This document shows positions 1 to 8,307 of a stretch of 64,000 nt of DNA, one piece after another. The first letter of the stretch is position 1. The number at the start of each line of letters is the position of its first letter. The stretch is from Litorivivens lipolytica (GTDB lineage: Bacteria > Pseudomonadota > Gammaproteobacteria > Pseudomonadales > Spongiibacteraceae). The stretch is from contig NZ_JACHWY010000003.1 of the NCBI RefSeq assembly GCF_014191715.1, positions 662,063-726,062 on the forward strand. The letters run 5' to 3'. A program made the translations under genes and the position numbers. A model generated the notes under the pieces. It worked only from the letters and a program-made list of their open reading frames with translations, had not been told where the DNA came from and did no database searches.

Positions 1-489
1 GCGAGCAACTTGCCGTCCACTAATCGACACGGAAACCAGCTGCCCAACCATCTCGCGGGAATAGTCATCAACGACATTGAGCACTCGGAAGCGTCGTCCA
101 TTACTCAACTGGTCTGACACAAAGTCCATCGACCAGCGCTGATCAACACCCAGAGGCACCTCCATTGGCAGCCTTGGGCGCTGTAGCTTCTTCCGCTTCT
201 TGGTGCGTACCTGAAGGCCTTCTTCGGTGTAAATCCGGTACGTACGCTTCCTATTAACCACCAGTCCTTCCGCCTTAAGAAGGCCATGCAACAACAGATA
301 GCCATAAGCAGACTGCTCAACAGCTAATTCCTTTAGCCTGGCTCTCAGAGCCCCGTCGTTGCTTGGTCTGGCCTGATAGCGATACGCCGTTCGGCTGATG
401 CCCGCTAACCGACAGGCGGCTCGTTCACTGATGCGATGTTCTACGATCATGTGCTTGGCTGCCTGCTTGCGACCAGCGGGCTTCACCAC
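1..489 (-). CDS. IS3-family transposase OrfB, partial (DDE integrase domain)
   Basis: This frame is open to the window edge for 163 codons without a stop and is read after a -1 frameshift from orfA. It carries an HTH_21-like stretch ending in LLHGLLKAEG, the basic VRTKKRKK segment, and the start of the rve integrase core, QRWSMDFVSDQLSNGRRFR, whose first catalytic Asp is in MDFVSD. The other two catalytic acids lie beyond position 1. An internal ATG at 450 could support some independent initiation, but in this family the product is normally the OrfAB fusion. The visible part shows no decay. Confidence 0.88.
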   Translation of the reverse strand, partial: MVKPAGRKQAAKHMIVEHRISERAACRLAGISRTAYRYQARPSNDGALRARLKELAVEQSAYGYLLLHGLLKAEGLVVNRKRTYRIYTEEGLQVRTKKRKKLQRPRLPMEVPLGVDQRWSMDFVSDQLSNGRRFRVLNVVDDYSREMVGQLVSVSISGRQVAR

Positions 490-746
490 TTTTTTGACAG
501 CACATCCTTCATTGCTTCAACTTCAAGGAGCTTATCCGCCAATAGCTTCTTGAGTTTGCTGTTCTCGCTTTCCAGTTCACGTAATCGCTTGGCTTCGTTG
601 ACTTCCATGCCGGCGAACTTGCTGCGCCAGTAATAGAAAGTGCCGTTTGAAATACCCAGGTTACGACAGATGTCTTCAACCTTGGCTCCGGCCTCATGCT
701 CTTTGATGGCCTTGATGATTTGCTCGTCGCTGTATCGCTTCTTCAT
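483..746 (-). CDS. IS3-family transposase OrfA (helix-turn-helix protein)
   Basis: This 87-residue protein has the HTH_Tnp_1 fold: a basic start (MKKRYSDEQI), the recognition region DICRNLGISNGTFYYWRSKF at about residues 26-45, and a leucine-rich coiled coil (about 54-80) that mediates OrfA/OrfAB oligomerisation. It binds the element ends. The last codons overlap a slippery heptamer at 489-495, giving the OrfAB transposase by -1 frameshifting. A purine-rich stretch (GGGATGGAGATCTCAG) precedes the ATG. Confidence 0.9.
   Translation of the reverse strand: MKKRYSDEQIIKAIKEHEAGAKVEDICRNLGISNGTFYYWRSKFAGMEVNEAKRLRELESENSKLKKLLADKLLEVEAMKDVLSKKW
489..495 (-). promoter_or_regulatory. Programmed -1 frameshift site A6G
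   Basis: On the minus strand the sequence AAAAAAG lies four bases before the orfA stop (483-485). Slipping one base back continues straight into the open orfB frame. A6G is a well-known slippery site in IS3-family elements. Confidence 0.8.
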
Positions 747-882
747 TCTGAGATCTCCATCCCGTTAGGTTAACTGGAAATCTCATCGTGGTCATGGTTC
801 TAAAATTGGGGGAAAGGTCAAAAGGTCAAAAGCAGCGTAAAAGTTTCTACGAATAACTGCCGTTTAAATTGGGGGGATTACA

Positions 883-906
883 GTTCTAAAATTGGAGGAA
901 AGGTCA
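883..906 (-). repeat. Second copy of the IS terminus (solo end)
   Basis: This 24-bp stretch matches the IS end at 797-820 at all but one position and has the same orientation, but no transposase follows it. The DNA between the two ends (821-882) contains a tract with TTAAACGGCAG that also looks IS-derived. It is best read as the end of a second, deleted or nested, related element. Apart from these ends, 747-1039 shows no gene. Confidence 0.6.
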
Positions 907-1039
907 CGATGGCAAAAGAATCTGGAAGGAAAAGTTCGTAAATTGAACCTGACCTGACAGGCACCTTCCGAAAAACCAGTAGCTGTCAGATCAAGTCTGA
1001 ATTACTACAATTTATAGTTCACTTCTTCAATCAGATAAG

Positions 1040-1804
1040 TCACGCTTTCGTTCCAAGATAAAATATGGTATCCGAAAACCTTGAATTAAATTTACTTAGT
1101 GCTCGTGTATATGATTTTGCGTACGAATTTTTATAGATGAATTTAGCGCTCTGAAAGCCCGCGTTAGCGAGTAGATAGTCAAGCTCTTTAGCCGTGTATT
1201 CCTTATAATGTCTAGCATAAAAAGGCAGATCAAAAAAACCTTGTCCGCTTTCGTTCTCATTCCGGTTCACATTCGGCCAGCCTATTCCTTTTCCAAATAC
1301 AGCTCTAATCCTGTTTTTCAATTTTGCAGCGTTAGGCGTAGACAGTATCACTCTGCCTCCAGGTTTTAAAATCCTATGTATTTCTCTGAGAACCTGTGGG
1401 ACATTTACCATATGTTCAACTACTTCGAAAAATGTAACAACGTCGTATGAATCATCATTAAATGGTAAAGATTCATTGTCGATATCACAGTTGAAGGCTT
1501 TTATGGACAATTCTTTAAATCTGGAATCGATTAACGCGTTCTGCCAAAGACCTGCTACATGGACGTACTCAGAAAAGTCTCTTCGTATCATGTTTGTAAT
1601 GTGTCCTGGTTCACCCCCGATATCAAGAACACAATCACCCTTGTTAATTACGTCTGACAATAAGTTATAAGTATGTAGATATCTTTTTGCGTGTATCGAA
1701 AAATAATGATCCTCGTCTTTAATATATTTGCCTTCATATTTTATTGGGTAATATGGCAATTCTGCTGTGATCTCGCTTATATATATTCTTTTGACGCTAT
1801 TCAC
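1040..1804 (-). CDS. Class I SAM-dependent methyltransferase of the polysaccharide cluster
   Basis: The 254-residue protein has the SAM-binding glycine motif VLDIGGEPGHIT at about residues 59-70, an acidic motif near residue 107, the post-I loop DDSYDVVTFFEVVEHM and the ILKPGGRVILSTPN stretch, which together define Methyltransf_11-type enzymes. The acceptor is unknown; in such clusters these enzymes usually methylate a sugar or cap the chain. It overlaps the flippase gene upstream by 4 bp (ATGA), indicating translational coupling. It is the last gene of the leftward cluster before the IS. Codon use is AT-rich like the rest of the cluster. Confidence 0.8.
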   Translation of the reverse strand: MNSVKRIYISEITAELPYYPIKYEGKYIKDEDHYFSIHAKRYLHTYNLLSDVINKGDCVLDIGGEPGHITNMIRRDFSEYVHVAGLWQNALIDSRFKELSIKAFNCDIDNESLPFNDDSYDVVTFFEVVEHMVNVPQVLREIHRILKPGGRVILSTPNAAKLKNRIRAVFGKGIGWPNVNRNENESGQGFFDLPFYARHYKEYTAKELDYLLANAGFQSAKFIYKNSYAKSYTRALSKFNSRFSDTIFYLGTKA

Positions 1805-3051
1805 GCTCTCACCTTTTTCAAGTCGATAAGGGTTAATCCTTTCAATACAAGGTAGCTGGTTATTGCGCCAATAAGAATAAGCGCAGAAGCTCCTTCATAC
1901 CCAAAATCCATAAACACACTAAAGCCTGCAGAGTAAACAACAATCATTGCAGATAAACTTGAATAAAAAATCAATATCGTTTTCATGTAGACCTTATGAT
2001 AGTTCGCGAAGCCCTGATACTTTGACATTACAACAAAATATAAATAAACAAATACGACGGAACTTAAGCTTATCTCAAAATCACTGCCATATAGTAGGCT
2101 GATGAAATTTTCTGAAAATAACACCAGCGGAAATAATGCTACCATCATGGTCATCGCCATTTTGTTTCCTATGCTATTGGCTATGGAGCATCCTTCATGC
2201 CGGCTAATCTTGACGAATAACCCTGCTGACTTTTTTAAGTAATATATATTTAATGCCTGCAATATAACTTGGGAAAGGCCCAAATAGCTCAATAGAGCCA
2301 TTAAGTAGCCAGCATCTTTTGGTGATACGACCTCAGACAAAATAACAGGCAGAAACTGAGCAGATAAATAAGCGAAAATCGCGACTATAATCATCCACCC
2401 GTTTGCGGAAAACATCATTCGAAGCGAGTGTATTTGATAACTCCAGTCCCATATGACTTCAAATTTTTGGTTATTAATTAGAAAATAAGAAAGTGTCGTA
2501 AGTCCATACGCAGCCACCAGTAAATAAATCGCATAATAGTAATTTGTGACTCCTGTCAGAGAAACGCATAACACTAATCCAAACAAAGAGATAAAATTAA
2601 TGCTGATCTGCTTTCCAATGTCGCCGGAAATAACGCAAACTCTTCTATTAAATTCATTAAAAAAACGAAAGATGAGAAGAAAAATAAATAATATTGAAAA
2701 TAGATACCCACTATCAATAGAGACATAACATGCAGTAAACAAGCACAACGGTAAAAAAAAGAGCAATCCCGGCACCAGCGTTCTAGCTATGATATTTTTT
2801 TTAACTGCGGCTTTAACTGTATAAAACTGGAGGATAAACGACGTCTCAAGCGCTACAAAAAGCATCATTATTAGATATAGCGTAGAAAATCGACCAAACT
2901 CCTCTGCGCCAAGATTTCTTGCCACCATAAACAAAAAAACAAAATTACTAAGTGAATAAGATGCTTGCTCGTACAAATACAAAAGCTTCGTATCAAGTAG
3001 CAGCCGCCTGCCTTTAAACAGTCTTATAGCTTCTGTATATATCGAGATCAT
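1801..3051 (-). CDS. Wzx-like polysaccharide flippase (MOP superfamily)
   Basis: The 416-residue hydrophobic protein has about twelve predicted membrane segments. Its N-terminal region (YSLSNFVFLFMVARNLGAEEFGRFSTLY) matches the Polysacc_synt/PST pattern of O-antigen and exopolysaccharide flippases. These move undecaprenyl-diphosphate-linked repeat units across the inner membrane. Gene symbol is withheld because Wzx sequences diverge widely. It lies between a glycosyltransferase and a methyltransferase in the same leftward operon. The 272 bp upstream (3052-3323) hold no recognisable gene. Confidence 0.82.
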   Translation of the reverse strand: MISIYTEAIRLFKGRRLLLDTKLLYLYEQASYSLSNFVFLFMVARNLGAEEFGRFSTLYLIMMLFVALETSFILQFYTVKAAVKKNIIARTLVPGLLFFLPLCLFTACYVSIDSGYLFSILFIFLLIFRFFNEFNRRVCVISGDIGKQISINFISLFGLVLCVSLTGVTNYYYAIYLLVAAYGLTTLSYFLINNQKFEVIWDWSYQIHSLRMMFSANGWMIIVAIFAYLSAQFLPVILSEVVSPKDAGYLMALLSYLGLSQVILQALNIYYLKKSAGLFVKISRHEGCSIANSIGNKMAMTMMVALFPLVLFSENFISLLYGSDFEISLSSVVFVYLYFVVMSKYQGFANYHKVYMKTILIFYSSLSAMIVVYSAGFSVFMDFGYEGASALILIGAITSYLVLKGLTLIDLKKVRA

Positions 3052-3323
3052 GTGCTTGTAATTACCGCATTTTCAACCAGAAGTTATTCGTATAAGCTTT
3101 TACGATGCCTTTAAAAACTGCCTCGGGGCATTCTGCGGTGGTTTGTCAGGCTGGAAAACTCGAGTGCTTGGCAGAGTATGATCAGTCTACTATTTGCCTT
3201 TATCGTAACGAATTTTTCTACGTATAACCGCTTAAGTTGTTCGGGGGCCATTTTTAAAATACTGTGGCACGGATAGAGGCTTGCAATAGGTCTCAGTACC
3301 GCGACTAACGCGTAAAACTATGA

Positions 3324-4427
3324 CTAATTGTCAGGATAAATTTCTGCCAACAGATTTTCGTAATCTTCAAGAATAGCACCCCATTTAAAATTATGCTGAA
3401 AGTTTGAGCTAGTATTGCGCTTTAGCGACAGATAAAGTTCGTCATCTTCAAATATTTGAGTGAATGCTTTGGAAAACGCAGCCGCATCTGATGCGTAGAT
3501 CGCACCATCTTTCGCTACCCAGCGATTAAAAGGGTTATCGTGAGCTATTATTGCGTTTCCCGCTCCAAGTGCCTCAACTAGCGAGGGGTTTGTGCCGCCA
3601 ACTTGATGGCCATGGACATAAACACGCGCATGAAATCGTAGTGCACTAACAATTTCGGTATCATAGATGGCGCCAAGAAAAATAACCTCATTGGATGCAG
3701 CCTTCATTACCTTATTCTGATAGGGGTTGGAGCGGTCGTAGTTGCCGAGAATAACCAGTTTTCTCCCGCGACGACTGGTCGAGAACCCTTGTACGATATC
3801 CAGAATGGAATTTTCAGGTTCCGCGCGTGCGACGACAATCGCATACTCCTCAGGAGATAACGAATAGTTAGTTAGTGCTTCATCGCTAGCAGTAGAGACC
3901 TGAGCGCCGCCGTACGGAATCATAGTAATTTTTTTCCGGCTGACGCGGGTCGCAAGGTGATCCTCGATTTTTGGGTGGTCGGCTATTAACTGGTTGCCAA
4001 GCCAGCAGCCAAATCGCTCATTCATCCAAAACCATACTTTGGCTGCAGCGCCCCATTTTTGTCTTTTCCACTCTATGCCATCCATGTTTATAACGTTGGT
4101 CTTACGGAAAAGTCTGTGCAGTACATTAAATAGTGCTGTGTTGTAGCCTAGCGTTAGATAAACGCCGCGATGTCGTAGTGAATGAATGGTAGAGCGAAGA
4201 TCAAAAACAATAGTAGAAAAGGCCCTATTACCTTTAACCGGAATATGAATACGGCGAGCTCTCTGCCATTCGCTTTCATAGATTGGTCCGGCACCTTCTT
4301 CTTGGCAATAAACTATGACTTCCCAGTTTCGTTCAATTAGATACTTGCAAAGATGTTCTGCGAAGGTTTCAAAGCCGCCGTGTTGGGCGGGTAGACCTCT
4401 AATGCCAAGAATGATTAATTCTTTCAC
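3324..4427 (-). CDS. Glycosyltransferase with DUF1972 N-terminus (rhamnosyltransferase-like)
   Basis: The 367-residue protein opens with LIILGIRGLPAQHGGFETF, the hallmark of the DUF1972 N-terminal domain found in GT4 rhamnosyltransferases of capsule and S-layer glycan clusters. The C-terminal half has a Rossmann-type GT-B domain with the nucleotide-sugar region GGTNPSLVEALGAGNAIIAH near residue 280. It should add a sugar to a lipid-linked oligosaccharide on the cytoplasmic face; the donor cannot be read from sequence. It overlaps the next upstream glycosyltransferase by 4 bp. Confidence 0.85.
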   Translation of the reverse strand: MKELIILGIRGLPAQHGGFETFAEHLCKYLIERNWEVIVYCQEEGAGPIYESEWQRARRIHIPVKGNRAFSTIVFDLRSTIHSLRHRGVYLTLGYNTALFNVLHRLFRKTNVINMDGIEWKRQKWGAAAKVWFWMNERFGCWLGNQLIADHPKIEDHLATRVSRKKITMIPYGGAQVSTASDEALTNYSLSPEEYAIVVARAEPENSILDIVQGFSTSRRGRKLVILGNYDRSNPYQNKVMKAASNEVIFLGAIYDTEIVSALRFHARVYVHGHQVGGTNPSLVEALGAGNAIIAHDNPFNRWVAKDGAIYASDAAAFSKAFTQIFEDDELYLSLKRNTSSNFQHNFKWGAILEDYENLLAEIYPDN

Positions 4428-5581
4428 GTCATCTCCTGATAAACTTTTCGAGTTTTTTCTCCGATAACGTTCCAGTCAAAATTCTCTGCCACAAAGCTCT
4501 TGGCGTTTGCGGAAATATATTTCAGTGCGTTTGGATCGGAAAGTGATCTAACTATGGTTTCCGCAAGGGAGTCAGGGCTTTCTGACTTAAAGGTAAATCC
4601 ATTTTGACCGTCAGTAATAATCTCTGCCATGGGCGCAAGATCAGAGGCAATGGGGGGGGCTCCATATGACATCGACATTAGTAGAACCCCGCTTTGATAG
4701 ATCTTGCGGTATGGCAATACAACAACATCAGCTGCTGAGTAATAAGTATGAGCTTCAGCATCCGGTACATAGTTGATGTTTAGGTAAACATTTCCAATGA
4801 TGCCGTAATCTCGAATCAGATTTTCGTACTTAGAAAAATCATCTTTCCAGACTTTTCCGGCAATAACCAATTTTGCGTTTGGAATGATGTTGATAACGTC
4901 CTTGAATGCTTTTATCAATATGTCTAAACCTTTCACAGCTTTTATTTGCCCAAAAAATAAAATGACCGGTTGGTTTGGTTCTAATCCAAGCTTGACTTTG
5001 GCGTCGGTTTTACACAGAGATATGGCGGAGCCTAAGTAGTTGCCGTGCTGTACTACGTGAATGTCAGGTATGGCTATTCTTAATTTCGAAGCAAAGCGTA
5101 ATAATTCATCGTGCATGAATTTATTATGAACAATAATTTTGGATATTTTTTTTAAGCAAAATGCTGAATACGCAGGCCTTCCTTTATAGGAGAAACTCTC
5201 TATATCATGAAGAGTTATGCATATTTTATGGCGCAACAGTTTGGCTAGGGAAACCATTAGCGCTTCCATAAGCCCAATGCCAAAAAAATGATAATGTACG
5301 GCAAAGACTTTCTGTTTTCTCGCTTGGTATAGCGACGCCAGTAGGCCGGAAATAAACCGATAAATTCGTAGAGCCTTTGGTGAGGACCCGTAGATATTCT
5401 TAAAATTTTTATATACAAGTATATTTCGTTCGCTAAGTTCCGAGGTGGCATCACAAGTAAACCAGCTCACGGAAACGCCAGCGTTTTCAAGGCCCTTTGA
5501 AAGTGACCAGTCGTAGTAGTTCATGCCGCCGTGCCCGCCAACGGGCTCAATTAAAGCTATTCGCACTGGGAGTGAATCCAA
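4424..5581 (-). CDS. GT4-family glycosyltransferase
   Basis: This 385-residue GT-B enzyme has an N-terminal acceptor domain beginning RIALIEPVGGHGGMNYYDWS and a C-terminal Glycos_transf_1 domain: the ILFFGQIKAVKGLDILIKAF segment near residue 220 and the acidic loop around residue 310. It probably acts in repeat-unit assembly together with the DUF1972 enzyme. Its ATG overlaps the end of the sulfotransferase gene by 25 bp, so the genes are co-translated. A later Met (MNYYDW, residue 20) is possible, but the first start preserves the beta-strand before the GGHGG loop. Confidence 0.85.
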   Translation of the reverse strand: MDSLPVRIALIEPVGGHGGMNYYDWSLSKGLENAGVSVSWFTCDATSELSERNILVYKNFKNIYGSSPKALRIYRFISGLLASLYQARKQKVFAVHYHFFGIGLMEALMVSLAKLLRHKICITLHDIESFSYKGRPAYSAFCLKKISKIIVHNKFMHDELLRFASKLRIAIPDIHVVQHGNYLGSAISLCKTDAKVKLGLEPNQPVILFFGQIKAVKGLDILIKAFKDVINIIPNAKLVIAGKVWKDDFSKYENLIRDYGIIGNVYLNINYVPDAEAHTYYSAADVVVLPYRKIYQSGVLLMSMSYGAPPIASDLAPMAEIITDGQNGFTFKSESPDSLAETIVRSLSDPNALKYISANAKSFVAENFDWNVIGEKTRKVYQEMT

Positions 5582-6432
5582 GTCAGAGGGTGCTTATCCG
5601 AAAGAAGTAGGGAAAGCTTTTCTAAGTCTTTTTGATAGTAGTTCTCGACCCTGGCTCGGAAATCATTTGACAGGGAAGGCTTATCTTGCGAGGAGAACAA
5701 TGATTTCTTCAAGAAGCTTTGAGTCTTGGCAGGAAGAAGTCGAGCAGCATTTCTTGCGGACTGAGATTCATACAATTTGGCTATCAGTGAATTTTTGGGT
5801 GATTTATATTGGTTATGCACTTTTCCTGAGTATAAATTTTCATTTGAGGCTACCTCAAGAAATTCACATATTAACTCCAATGTATTTTTGTGGTCATTTC
5901 TTAACTGATGATCCCATATCACCATTACTTGATTTGCGCTGAAGGTGTCGATGTAGCGCTTGATCTGTTCATAATATCTGCCCAAAAGAAAGTACTGCTG
6001 GTAGTGTTTTGTAAAGATGTCTGGTTTTGTGAATACTTCCTCTATCGTGGCAGAGATATGCCCAATGCGTTTATCCATAAGGTAGTGAGAAAAAGCGCGG
6101 TCAACCGGGTTTCGCAAACTTATTATAATTTTTGCGTTCGGGTTGTGTGCATAAATGCGTTGCGCTACGCCTTCATAATATAAATAAGATACGCTGCCTT
6201 CACCAAGCACAGAATTACATGTGGCATGAGAGAAAGCCTGTTGGTATTGTTCGGCAGTGACTATCGATGGCTTCTCATAATAGAGGTTTTGAGCGACTAT
6301 ATACTGATAGCTAAAGTAGTTAGTCTCTTTTGGGCGACTCATGCATATTTGGGGGTGTGAGTCCAAATATTTTGCTAATGATGTAGTCCCGCATTTCGGT
6401 GCGCCGACTATGAAAAAGTCACATTTTCTCAA
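5557..6432 (-). CDS. Sulfotransferase (PAPS-dependent) of the polysaccharide cluster
   Basis: The 291-residue protein carries both PAPS-binding signatures: the 5'-phosphosulfate loop FIVGAPKCGTTSLAKYL (residues 7-23) and the 3'-phosphate motif SLRNPVDRAFSHYLMDKR (about 105-122). This is the Sulfotransfer_1/heparan-sulfotransferase-like fold. It would transfer sulfate from PAPS to a hydroxyl or amino group of the glycan, making a sulfated surface polysaccharide, a trait found in marine bacteria. The carrier sugar is unknown. Upstream lie 332 bp separating it from the polymerase gene; all genes run the same way. Confidence 0.88.
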   Translation of the reverse strand: MRKCDFFIVGAPKCGTTSLAKYLDSHPQICMSRPKETNYFSYQYIVAQNLYYEKPSIVTAEQYQQAFSHATCNSVLGEGSVSYLYYEGVAQRIYAHNPNAKIIISLRNPVDRAFSHYLMDKRIGHISATIEEVFTKPDIFTKHYQQYFLLGRYYEQIKRYIDTFSANQVMVIWDHQLRNDHKNTLELICEFLEVASNENLYSGKVHNQYKSPKNSLIAKLYESQSARNAARLLPAKTQSFLKKSLFSSQDKPSLSNDFRARVENYYQKDLEKLSLLLSDKHPLTWIHSQCE

Positions 6433-6596
6433 TGGTATTCCCGTCTTTCAATTGAGTTCGTAATACTCGGATCATCAAAATAATTTTCCCGTGTTCTTCA
6501 AAATTATTATTTTATAGCATTTTCGAGGGAAAACCCTTATGCCGCTTTACTTCCTCTGGAGGCTTGTTCTTTGTGCGCACTTAATACTTCGAAGGT

Positions 6597-6764
6597 CTAT
6601 TTTAAGAACTTGCCGGAGTCATATTTTGTTAAGCTGAAAAAGCCATTTAAGAAAGTTCTGGCAGCGTTGTTGTAGTTTTTCCATTTAGGGGTGCCTATAT
6701 ATCTTAGGTGGACTGGTTTCTTCAAATAAGTAGGGATTGGGGTGTCGACTGTATCGACTCTTTT
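6597..6764 (-). other. Start-less 55-codon open stretch directly after the polymerase stop
   Basis: Continuing in the same frame past the TGA of the polymerase gene there are 55 further sense codons before a TAG at 6597-6599. The peptide has a protein-like composition (for example PVHLRYIGTPKWKNYNNAAR). It has no good start codon or ribosome-binding site. It could be the tail of a gene shortened by a nonsense mutation, the remnant of another cluster gene, or chance in AT-rich DNA. The rest of 6433-6596 shows nothing recognisable. Confidence 0.3.
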
Positions 6765-8162
6765 TCAGGTGGCGTATGTTTTTTGGAGGTTGTGTTCAGA
6801 AATTAGTACGCCTGCTAGGAGCAATCCAGGGGCGGCGGCTACGGGAGATATTGCTGAGCTCGCGAAAAAAGAAGTGAATAGAATGCCGCTTAGCATAGCT
6901 AGGCATGCCATCCGCATCTTGGCTGTTTTTGTGTCGACAGGTTCCACTTGTATAATACGTTTAATTAGCGAGCCAAAGAAAATAAAATAGGCTGATAGTC
7001 CAAAGACTCCAGTTTGGAAGGCGATTGAGCCTACTAAGCTTTCCTCAACCCTTTCGTCATTATGGCCTGAAGAGTATATTATCGCCATAGTGCCAGATGT
7101 TCCTAGACCGTGGCCAAGTGGCTTGGCAGGTATGGACTCAAGCCCTCTTGTTAATCCGGTCATGTGACGCTCAAAATTGCTAGAGTGAGACCCACTCGTA
7201 CTGGCGAGAATAAACGCCATTGCTAAGAAAGAGAGGGCTATATAACCAAGAAGTTTATGTTTTAGCATAAGCCAGAAAGCTACCCCGAAGCCAGCTAAGA
7301 CCATGCCTCCGCGGCCAATAGTTAGAAAGATTGCGATTGCAAGCAGAATAGATGATAGGAGGCTCCAACTTTTTCTAGGCCCGAAATATATTATGGACAA
7401 AATAAATCCAACGGACATTGCCCTGGCAGCAGCAGTAGCGTCGCCGACAGTTGAAACTAACCTTCGAGTAAACCCTTGTCCGGTGTAGGTAAACCAATGC
7501 TGCGGCAGCTCATCTCTAAGCGAAAATGCAAAATTTGCATTTTGAAATTTAATTAGGAAGTAGTCTGTTGCTCCCCATAAACCCCATAGTGAATTCCAAA
7601 ACAGCCTCTCTATAATTCCAAATATTGCTAGGCTTAACATGAAGCCAGTGATAACTTTTGCCGCATAATCCGAGTTGATGCTGTATGAGTAAAATGCTCT
7701 GCCTATGAGATAGAAGGCTACTAGCACAAAAATTTCTCTAAATGACGCGATTGCAGCAATGCTAACCCCAGCGCGAACAAAATAAATCAAAAACACCAAA
7801 ATTAGAAATATCGCAGAATACTCAGCTGATGCAGCTTTCCAAAATCCCTTATTTAGTGACGCCGCAGTAAGCGTGGCCGCGAGGAATATATCTTCTAGTC
7901 CGCTGCTAATTATAACAAATACAAAGCTTTGCGATGCGCTTGCCAGAGGCATCGAGGCAAATGTCATCCAATAAAGGACGAAAAGTTGGACGATAAATGC
8001 TTGCCTTGCGTTTTTGTGGGCGATTGCGGTTCCAGCGATAAACGTGCAGGCTATAAAAAAAACAACGCTGCTAATTGAGCTGTGTGCATATAAAGAATCA
8101 GTTAGTAGTACTGTCGCGGCAGCAAAAAAAAATAGAAGATAAATTGCAATACCAGAGATCAA
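6765..8162 (-). CDS. O-antigen polymerase/ligase-like membrane protein (Wzy/WaaL type)
   Basis: This 465-residue protein has about eleven to twelve membrane segments and a large periplasmic loop (about residues 190-240 and 320-370) containing GHGLGTSG, as in the Wzy_C (O-antigen ligase) family. In a cluster with a WbaP-type initiator and a flippase it is most likely the polymerase that links repeat units in the periplasm; a ligase role cannot be excluded. It ends with TGA at 6765, after which the frame stays open. Codon use is AT-rich. Confidence 0.75.
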   Translation of the reverse strand: MISGIAIYLLFFFAAATVLLTDSLYAHSSISSVVFFIACTFIAGTAIAHKNARQAFIVQLFVLYWMTFASMPLASASQSFVFVIISSGLEDIFLAATLTAASLNKGFWKAASAEYSAIFLILVFLIYFVRAGVSIAAIASFREIFVLVAFYLIGRAFYSYSINSDYAAKVITGFMLSLAIFGIIERLFWNSLWGLWGATDYFLIKFQNANFAFSLRDELPQHWFTYTGQGFTRRLVSTVGDATAAARAMSVGFILSIIYFGPRKSWSLLSSILLAIAIFLTIGRGGMVLAGFGVAFWLMLKHKLLGYIALSFLAMAFILASTSGSHSSNFERHMTGLTRGLESIPAKPLGHGLGTSGTMAIIYSSGHNDERVEESLVGSIAFQTGVFGLSAYFIFFGSLIKRIIQVEPVDTKTAKMRMACLAMLSGILFTSFFASSAISPVAAAPGLLLAGVLISEHNLQKTYAT

Positions 8163-8307
8163 TGGTGCGGCCTTTGTTTGCTGTGTTTTTATATGGTTTG
8201 TTCTGAGGGTTTGAGCGCTAGCTAATTATCTTTCGCTGCTGGGTCTATAAAACATTTAGATCATGGAGGCTGATATCCCGTTATGCGTTTACTTCCATAA
8301 TTTTGTT

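Larger units (their letters stand above)
1..820 (-). mobile_element. IS3-family insertion sequence, 5' half (cut by window edge)
   Basis: The leftward element holds orfA, a programmed-frameshift site and the first third of orfB. Its 5' terminus lies at 797-820 and reads, on the minus strand, TGACCTTTCCCCCAATTTTA followed by GAACC; the TG start is typical of IS3-family ends. The orfA start is about 75 bp inside this end, a normal distance. The far end and the target duplication are outside the window, so I cannot tell whether the copy is complete. It sits at the downstream end of the polysaccharide cluster. Confidence 0.85.
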
